Program-made: the position numbers and the translations under genes
Notes under the pieces: generated by a model
Database searches by the model: none
Told to the model about the DNA's origin: nothing
Seen by the model: only the letters and a program-made list of their open reading frames with translations
Assembly: GCA_046729895.1 (NCBI GenBank)
Contig: JBKPHP010000191.1
Coordinates: forward strand, 1-9,658
Direction of reading: 5' to 3'
From: DASXBA01 sp046729895
GTDB lineage: Bacteria > Actinomycetota > Thermoleophilia > Solirubrobacterales > Thermoleophilaceae
Length of the DNA: 9,658 nucleotides
In this document: piece by piece, positions 4,854 to 9,658 of the stretch
How positions within the stretch are numbered: the first letter of the stretch is position 1
Layout: every line of letters begins with the position of its first letter

Positions 4854-5451
4854 CGACTAGTCCCGCAGCCCCACTGTCTCGAGAGAAGTCATCTCGAATC
4901 GTGGGCAAGCTACAGGCCGGCAAGTTTGAATCTCTCGACCGTCCAGCCCTCGTCGCCTTTCGCAGCCGCACTACTGTCTCGGTCTCGCCGCCGAGACCAG
5001 CCGCCCTGATATCAGGGACGATGTCGTCGGGCAATCCTCCGCCCGATAGCACACCCGGGCACGGTGCCCCTCGATCTCAACCTGCTTCACCTCAGAATCA
5101 TTGGTTCGATGACTCGCGTCGAAGCCGCTCAAGTCTCGACAAGGCAACCCGTCACGAGGTCGACGCGGCGTGCTCTGCTCGCGATCCAGGCTACTGGCCC
5201 GTCAGCGACGACCTTCATGGGAGCGTCATACGTCAACTCGAAAAGTCGGGAGATCGCTGAAGCTGTGGTCTCAGCCCGCCTGCGCACTACGGCTCCGCGT
5301 CGCGGGGTGCGGTGTCGTCGCTGGAGGACTAGCGGCAGCCACCCGTTAGTGCCATCCACGTAACGGCGAGGCGCAGACGTCGGGGCCTGCCGGATGAGCG
5401 GCAGCATCCAGGCCCGCAACGTCGCCTGCAGGGAGGAGCCGCCACCCTGGA
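4854..5451. other. Roughly 600-base stretch without a recognised gene
   Basis: Several ORFs of 80-119 codons occur on both strands (for example 4901-5260 plus and 5129-5419 minus), but none shows a family motif, consistent composition or a start signal. The base composition is less GC-biased than in the flanking genes. Small features are two palindromes, TCGAGA/TCTCGA around a 7-base centre (4879-4897) and GGGCAC-G-GTGCCC (5057-5069). A stretch at 5332-5357 resembles the 3' flank of decayed copy 3. It may be an eroded gene. Confidence 0.35.
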
Positions 5452-5452
5452 T
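5406..5452. promoter_or_regulatory. Inverted pair flanking the cysK promoter
   Basis: ATCCAGG (5406-5412) and CCTGGAT (5446-5452) are exact inverse complements 33 bases apart, and the second touches the TACTCT box. This could be a pair of operator half-sites or chance. No known CymR or other binding motif is claimed. Confidence 0.25.
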
Positions 5453-5457
5453 ACTCT
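5452..5457 (+). promoter_or_regulatory. -10 box of leaderless cysK
   Basis: TACTCT lies exactly 6 bases before the GTG start at 5464 and there is no Shine-Dalgarno sequence at the usual distance (the nearest, GGGAGGAG at 5431-5438, is 25 bases away). Transcription should begin at or next to the GTG. No clear -35 hexamer is seen. Confidence 0.5.
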
Positions 5458-5463
5458 CGCGGC

Positions 5464-6411
5464 GTGGACGTCTCCCCGCCCGCCCGGGCGATTCCGGACA
5501 ACCTGGCCGATCTGGTCGGCAACACCCCGATGGTGCGTCTTGCCCGCATCGCGCCCGATTGCGGAGCGGAGCTCGTGGGCAAGCTCGAGGCCTACAACCC
5601 CGCGGGCAGCGTGAAGGACCGGATCGGCGTGGCGATGATCGAGGCCGCCGAGCAGGAGGGACGGATCGAGCCCGGCAAGACCACGATCGTCGAGCCCACC
5701 TCGGGCAACACCGGGATCGCCCTCGCCTTCGTCTGCGCCGCGCGCGGTTACGAGCTCGTGCTGACCATGCCTCAGGGAATGAGCCGCGAGCGGGAGAGTC
5801 TGCTCCAGCTCTACGGCGCCACGGTGTCGGTAGTCGAGTCGATGGGCGGGATGGATGAGGCCGTGGACGCGGCCCGGAGGATCGCTGACGAGCGCCCGGA
5901 CCGCTTCATCCCCGACCAGTTCTCCAACCCGGCAAACCCAGAGATCCACCGCCGCGCGACGGCCGAGGAGATCTGGCGGGACATGGACGGCAAGGTCGAC
6001 TCCCTCGTGGCCGGAGTGGGCACGGGCGGCACGATCACCGGAGCGGGGGAGAGGCTCAAGGAGCGGAATCCAGACCTGCATGTGGTTGCTGTGGAGCCCA
6101 GGTCCTCGGCCGTGCTCTCTGGCGGCCCCCCTGGGCCACACAAGATCCAGGGCATCGGAGCCGGGTTCGTGCCCGCGGTGCTCAACCGCGAGGTGATCGA
6201 CGAGATCATCCCCGTCGACGACGAGGACGCGCTCGAGACCGCCCGGCTCAGCGCGCGGAGGGAGGGCGTGCTCGTGGGCATCTCGGCTGGGGCGGCCCTC
6301 TGGGCGGCGATCCAGGTCGGGTCGCGGGCCGAGTTCCACGGCAAGCGGCTCGTTGTGGTCATGCCTGACTCGGGCGAGCGATACATCTCGACGCCGTTTT
6401 TCGCCACGTAA
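5464..6411 (+). CDS. cysK: Cysteine synthase (O-acetylserine sulfhydrylase)
   Basis: A 315-residue PLP enzyme that makes cysteine from O-acetylserine and sulfide in the cytoplasm. The typical motifs are in order: LVGNTPMVRL (17-26), NPAGSVKDR with the PLP lysine K51, the substrate loop PTSGNTG (78-84), the phosphate-binding GTGGT (186-190), GIGAGFVP (230-237), ISAGA with S274 near the PLP ring nitrogen, and the C-terminal PDSGERYIST (301-310). Length is normal for the family. The loop PQGMSRERE replaces the more usual PETMSxERR, and MGGMDEAV sits where other CysK proteins have a GMKGA-type stretch; these look like lineage differences. The GTG at 5464 is chosen because LVGNTP then falls at the usual distance and a TACTCT box precedes it by 6 bases. 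cysE follows 10 bases after the stop. The cystathionine beta-synthase-like relative is a weaker alternative. Confidence 0.95.
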   Translation: MDVSPPARAIPDNLADLVGNTPMVRLARIAPDCGAELVGKLEAYNPAGSVKDRIGVAMIEAAEQEGRIEPGKTTIVEPTSGNTGIALAFVCAARGYELVLTMPQGMSRERESLLQLYGATVSVVESMGGMDEAVDAARRIADERPDRFIPDQFSNPANPEIHRRATAEEIWRDMDGKVDSLVAGVGTGGTITGAGERLKERNPDLHVVAVEPRSSAVLSGGPPGPHKIQGIGAGFVPAVLNREVIDEIIPVDDEDALETARLSARREGVLVGISAGAALWAAIQVGSRAEFHGKRLVVVMPDSGERYISTPFFAT

Positions 6412-6414
6412 CAT
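6409..6414 (+). promoter_or_regulatory. Possible internal -10 box for cysE
   Basis: TAACAT contains the TAA stop codon of cysK and lies 7 bases before the cysE ATG. The short gap between the genes has no Shine-Dalgarno sequence. This matches the spacing seen before the other leaderless starts, so cysE may have its own start in addition to read-through from cysK. Confidence 0.35.
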
Positions 6415-6421
6415 CAAGCCG

Positions 6422-7162
6422 ATGCTTGGACTAGGGACCGTTGCGCGCGTGGCGCGCGAGTTGCGAGAGGACCTCACCGCGGCGCAGGAGCGTGACCCCG
6501 CCGCGCGCACCGTCGGGCGGGTCGAGATCCTCCTCACCTACGGAGGCGTTCAGGCGCTCCTGTCTCACCGCGTGGCCCACACCCTCCACGTCGCCGGAGT
6601 GCCGCTGGTGCCGCGCGTGCTGGCCAACCTGGTTCGCGTGACCACCGGTGTGGAGATCCACCCGGCCGCGCGCATCGGACGCGCGCTGTTCATCGACCAC
6701 GGCGCGGGTGTCGTGGTGGGCGAGACCGCGGAGATCGGCGACGACGTCACCCTGTATCAGGGGGTGACGCTCGGGGGCACGGGCTTCCAGCGAGGCAAGC
6801 GTCACCCCACGGTCGGCGACGACGTCGTTATCGGCTCGGGAGCGAAAGTGCTGGGCCCCGTCAACGTCGGCGCTCGCTCCAAGATAGGCGCCAACTCGGT
6901 GGTCATACACGACGTCCCGGAGAACTCGACGGTGGTGGGCAATCCCGGTCATCCCGTGCGGGTCGACGGCAGGCGCCCACGGGGACCGGACGCCGACTGG
7001 GTTCACCTGCCCGACCCCGTGGCCGAGGCGATCAAGGGCCTGTCGGAGCGGCTGACGGAGATCGAGCATCTCCTCGCCGAGCAGAGCGGGCGCAAGCCCG
7101 AGAAGCCAGCGGACGTGCGGCCGTTGCGCCCGCGGCAAGGCCCGGATCCTGCCGGCGGCTAG
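6422..7162 (+). CDS. cysE: Serine O-acetyltransferase
   Basis: A 246-residue enzyme that acetylates serine with acetyl-CoA to give the substrate of CysK. A short N-terminal helical part (1-70) precedes the left-handed beta-helix. IHPAARIG starts the hexapeptide repeats (about 79-86); FIDHGAGVVVGET carries the catalytic His93 (equivalent to E. coli His158); VTLGGTG (115-121) and GKRHP (125-129) follow; repeats continue to VVGNPGHPVR. E78 stands where E. coli has Asp143, as in other short Gram-positive enzymes. The N-terminus lacks part of the longer E. coli domain, giving the usual actinobacterial/firmicute size. The tail after about residue 200 is an amphipathic helix (VAEAIKGLSERLTEIEHLL) plus a basic-proline end; the CysK-docking Ile end of E. 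coli CysE is absent, so complex formation by that route is doubtful. It lies 10 bases behind cysK. Confidence 0.95.
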   Translation: MLGLGTVARVARELREDLTAAQERDPAARTVGRVEILLTYGGVQALLSHRVAHTLHVAGVPLVPRVLANLVRVTTGVEIHPAARIGRALFIDHGAGVVVGETAEIGDDVTLYQGVTLGGTGFQRGKRHPTVGDDVVIGSGAKVLGPVNVGARSKIGANSVVIHDVPENSTVVGNPGHPVRVDGRRPRGPDADWVHLPDPVAEAIKGLSERLTEIEHLLAEQSGRKPEKPADVRPLRPRQGPDPAGG

Positions 7163-8034
7163 TAGTACACGGTGCGAGTCCGGTGGCGCGGCACCGCCTT
7201 GTAGCGCGGCGCCTGCCCTCTGTTCCAGAGCATCACGTCGAGGACTCGCGGCGCGAGGCCCAGGGCGGCGGCGATCGCCTCGCACGCGTGCACCGCGCAG
7301 GCCCTGATCTCGCGCTCCTCGTCGCCGGGCGGCAGCAGCTCGCCCGAGTCGATGTGGGCGGCGAGACCTTCCTCGTAGACGAGTACCCCGTCCATCCGCA
7401 ACACGTGCGGCACGACGTTGTCGGCGAAGATCGTCAGGCGATCGATGTCGTCGAACTCCGCCACGCCGGCGAGTGCCAGGTCGTTGGCGGTGATCTGGGC
7501 GCGCTTCCAGAAGCCCACGTCGTCGAACAGCGGCATCCCTGCCGCGAGCTGCTCGGCCAGTTGCTCCGCTGAGCCGCGGGCGGCCTCGACCGCCTGGAGT
7601 GCGCCGCGCCCGGGGAGGAAGCGGCCGAGCTGTCGCAGCGCCCGGGCGTAGAGCGCCATCAACTCATGCCCGGGCTCCTGGTCCAGCACGGCCGCCACGG
7701 CGGGAGGCTCCAGCCGGGCCAGCTCGCCGGGCGTCCACGGCCCGTGCCGGCGAAAGCGGTCGGCCAGTCCCCAAGCGATCGTCTGGTAGCCGGAGCAGCC
7801 GGGTCGCTTGCGCAGCGTGGGAAACCAGCCCGAGCCGAAGTTGATCGCATCGAGGGTCAGCAGGAAGGCCACCACGTCCTCCCGCGAGCCCTCGAGGTAG
7901 TGGTGCTCGGGGTCGAGGGTCGGCTGCGGGCTGGGCTCGATCGTCTTGGCGGCGTCGAGGTCGATCCGGACCCAGCGCGCCCGCGCCGCGACTTCGGCGG
8001 AGTGGCGGCGCACCTTGTCGCACAGCCCCGGCAC
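7159..8034 (-). CDS. Queuosine salvage protein (DUF2419, Qng1-like)
   Basis: A 291-residue protein with the DUF2419 blocks: LDPEHHYLEG (40-49), LDAINFGSGWFPTLRKRPG (61-79), SGYQTIAWGLADRF, WKRAQITANDLAL, then LTIFADNVVPHVLRMDGVL and REIRACAVHACEAIA, ending LWNRGQAPRYKAVPRHRTRT. Members (human C9orf64/QNG1, and a Sphaerobacter homologue) release queuine from queuosine 5'-phosphate so it can re-enter tRNA; this is recalled family knowledge. The conserved FADN and WNRG/YK blocks are present, so it should be active. The GTG at 8034 is the only usable start, since an in-frame TAG lies shortly upstream. The box CATCCT 7 bases before it is a poor -10 candidate. It converges with cysE: the two stop codons overlap in CTAG (7159-7162). 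It diverges from uvrD with 56 bases between starts. No queuine tRNA-ribosyltransferase is in the window. Confidence 0.92.
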   Translation of the reverse strand: MPGLCDKVRRHSAEVAARARWVRIDLDAAKTIEPSPQPTLDPEHHYLEGSREDVVAFLLTLDAINFGSGWFPTLRKRPGCSGYQTIAWGLADRFRRHGPWTPGELARLEPPAVAAVLDQEPGHELMALYARALRQLGRFLPGRGALQAVEAARGSAEQLAEQLAAGMPLFDDVGFWKRAQITANDLALAGVAEFDDIDRLTIFADNVVPHVLRMDGVLVYEEGLAAHIDSGELLPPGDEEREIRACAVHACEAIAAALGLAPRVLDVMLWNRGQAPRYKAVPRHRTRTVYY

Positions 8035-8077
8035 GGCAGCCAGGATGCCGCAGACAGGTCGCGCCCGCCTGCGGCTC

Positions 8078-8083
8078 TATCCT
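8078..8083 (+). promoter_or_regulatory. -10 box of leaderless uvrD/pcrA
   Basis: TATCCT is 7 bases before the ATG at 8091, and the intervening CGCCGGG has no Shine-Dalgarno function. The transcript probably starts at or beside the ATG. It lies within the 56-bp divergent gap shared with the queuosine-salvage gene. Confidence 0.5.
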
Positions 8084-8090
8084 CGCCGGG

Positions 8091-9658
8091 ATGGCCACCG
8101 TCGCCCCCGACATACTGCTCGAGGGGCTGAACGAGCCCCAGCGCGAGGCCGTTCTGCACGGCGAGGGGCCCCTGCTGATCCTGGCGGGGGCGGGCTCGGG
8201 CAAGACGCGCGTGCTCACGCACCGCATCGCCTATCTGGTCGGAACCGGGCAGGCCCACCCCGGCGAGATCCTGGCCATCACGTTCACCAACAAGGCTGCC
8301 GACGAGATGCGCGGGCGCGTAGAGGCGCTCGTAGGCGACCGCGCCCGGGCGATGTGGGTGATGACCTTCCATGCCGCCTGCGCGCGGATGCTTCGCTCGG
8401 AGGCGCAGCGGCTCGGCTACACGCGCGGATTCACCATCTACGACGAGCAGGACTCGCTGCGACTCGTGAAGCAATGCGCCGAGGAGCTCGACGTGGATCC
8501 GAAGCGGTTCGCTCCCCGCGGCATCAGGCGACAGATCTCGGAGGCCAAGAACCAGCTGCTCGACGCGGAGGCCTACCGGTTGAAGGTTTCGTCGTTCTTC
8601 GAGCAAACCGCTGCCGACGTCTACGAGCTCTACGAGCAGCGCGCGCACTCCATGAACGCCATGGACTTCGACGACCTCCTCTTCCGCTGCGTGAACGTGC
8701 TCGAGCTGTTCCCCGAGGTGCGCGACCGCTACCGCCGCTCGTTCCGCCACGTGCTCGTGGACGAGTACCAGGACACGAACCATGCGCAGTACCGCTGGCT
8801 GCGGCTCCTGTGCGAGGACCATCGCAACCTTTCGGTGGTCGGCGACGACGACCAGTCGATCTACGCCTTCCGGGGCGCCGACATCCGCAACATCCTTGAC
8901 TTCGAGGACGACTTCCCGGACGCGCACGTCGTCAAGCTCGAGCAGAACTACCGCTCAACCCAGACCATCCTCTCCGCCGCCAACGCGGTGATCTCGAACA
9001 ACCGTGCCCGCAAGTCGAAGGAGCTGTGGAGCGATCTGGGCCAGGGTTCGCCGGTCCATCTCCGCGAGCTGGAGGACGAGCACGCCGAGGCGCGCTTCGT
9101 GGTGTCCGAGATCGAGGGGCTGGTGGACTCCGGGAGCTCCCGTGACGAGATCGCGGTCTTCTACCGGACCAACGCGCAGAGCCGGGTCCTCGAGGACATG
9201 CTCGTCCGATACGGCGTCGGCTACCAGGTGATCGGGGGCACGCGGTTTTACGAGCGCGCCGAGATCAAGGACGCGCTCGCCTACCTGAACCTGCTCGTGA
9301 ATCCGCACGACACGGTCTGCTTCCAGCGGATCGTCAACTCGCCGCGGCGCGGTATCGGACAGACCTCCCAGGGCAGAATCGTGAGCCACGCCAACACGGT
9401 CGATGAGTCCGTCTGGGACGTGGCGGCCAACCCGGAGGCCGTGCCGGGCCTGGCTGCTGCAGCGACGAAGGCCGTGGGCCGCTTCATGTCCGTGATGGAG
9501 CGCCTCCGCGAGCGCGTCGACGGGGGCGCCTCCGTTGGCGATCTGCTTCAGGAGATGCTCGAGGAGACCGGCTACCTCGAGGCGCTCGAGGCCGAGCGGA
9601 CGATCGAGGCCCAGGGGCGGCTCGAGAACCTAGAGGAGCTCGTGGGGGTCGCCCGCGA
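8091..9658 (+). CDS. UvrD/PcrA-type DNA helicase, partial (3' end cut)
   Basis: The frame is open from ATG 8091 to the right edge, 522 full codons, and so is a superfamily 1A helicase missing its C-terminal third. Motifs in order: Q motif LNEPQREAV (13-21), Walker A AGAGSGKT (32-39), motif Ia TFTNKAADEM, TFHAACARMLR, MDFDDLL, motif II DEYQDTN (224-230), motif III VGDDDQSIYAFRGA (250-263) and motif IV LEQNYRST (283-290), followed by the 2A region YRTNAQSRVLEDML and GGTRFYERAEIKDALAYL. Motifs V and VI, which finish the ATPase site, lie beyond the window. DEYQDTN and FRGAD favour PcrA/UvrD over Rep or RecB. It unwinds DNA 3' to 5' in nucleotide excision and mismatch repair and removes RecA filaments. 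The start is set by the TATCCT box and by the family N-terminus. Confidence 0.95.
   Translation, partial: MATVAPDILLEGLNEPQREAVLHGEGPLLILAGAGSGKTRVLTHRIAYLVGTGQAHPGEILAITFTNKAADEMRGRVEALVGDRARAMWVMTFHAACARMLRSEAQRLGYTRGFTIYDEQDSLRLVKQCAEELDVDPKRFAPRGIRRQISEAKNQLLDAEAYRLKVSSFFEQTAADVYELYEQRAHSMNAMDFDDLLFRCVNVLELFPEVRDRYRRSFRHVLVDEYQDTNHAQYRWLRLLCEDHRNLSVVGDDDQSIYAFRGADIRNILDFEDDFPDAHVVKLEQNYRSTQTILSAANAVISNNRARKSKELWSDLGQGSPVHLRELEDEHAEARFVVSEIEGLVDSGSSRDEIAVFYRTNAQSRVLEDMLVRYGVGYQVIGGTRFYERAEIKDALAYLNLLVNPHDTVCFQRIVNSPRRGIGQTSQGRIVSHANTVDESVWDVAANPEAVPGLAAAATKAVGRFMSVMERLRERVDGGASVGDLLQEMLEETGYLEALEAERTIEAQGRLENLEELVGVAR

Noticed and set aside
5080..5125. tRNA-like GGTTCGAT
   Set aside because: The surrounding bases do not form an acceptor stem, D arm or anticodon arm; it is a chance T-loop-like string.
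4901..5260. 119-codon plus-strand ORF in the gene-free stretch
   Set aside because: No family motif, start signal or biased composition; overlapping ORFs on both strands are equally long.
5329..6537. 402-codon ORF antisense to cysK
   Set aside because: It is a shadow of the cysK coding frame in GC-rich DNA; the product is rich in Arg, His and Gly with no family motif, while the plus strand has all CysK motifs.
7857..8927. 356-codon ORF antisense to the helicase gene
   Set aside because: It is the mirror of UvrD/PcrA codons; the helicase motifs on the plus strand are decisive.

Overview
The window is GC-rich DNA that looks chromosomal and actinobacterial. The gene set and protein styles (Rrf2-cysK-cysE, a secreted LPxTG protein, a 'LGGTSYG' N-terminus followed by decapeptide repeats, a DUF4242 protein, an NTF2-like protein) point to the Thermoleophilia/Solirubrobacterales. 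That placement is inferred from protein style only. No plasmid, phage, transposase, CRISPR or RNA gene could be recognised.

Left part (1-1112): a membrane protein cut by the window edge and a VanZ-family protein run leftward as an overlapping pair. An Rrf2-family regulator diverges from them across only 18 bp. Middle part (about 1113-5450): a gene-poor accessory stretch. It holds an acidic unknown protein, a sortase-type LPxTG surface protein, a DUF4242 protein, an exported decapeptide-repeat protein and an NTF2-like protein. Scattered between them are decayed copies of an unrecognised small gene. The whole copies share a -10-like box and the start-codon region (CGTAGGCTCTGCCA + ATG) and a C-terminal coding segment around FEDLPGKW. 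Right part (5464-9658): cysK and cysE, the two steps of cysteine synthesis from serine; a convergent queuosine-salvage (DUF2419) gene; and a divergent UvrD/PcrA helicase that runs off the right edge.

The cysteine genes and the Rrf2 regulator probably belong together. The regulator's C-terminus resembles Bacillus CymR, which acts with CysK. In this window the accessory stretch separates them by about 4.35 kb.

Two start-signal styles are visible. The genes on either side (vanZ, rrf2, cysK, cysE, uvrD) lack a clear Shine-Dalgarno sequence but have a TANNNT box 6-8 bases before a start codon, the pattern of leaderless transcripts. Most accessory genes instead have good Shine-Dalgarno sequences. 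The decayed family carries the leaderless pattern, with its start codon intact in one copy and mutated by one base in the other two. This family and the start-signal split are the most unusual things here.
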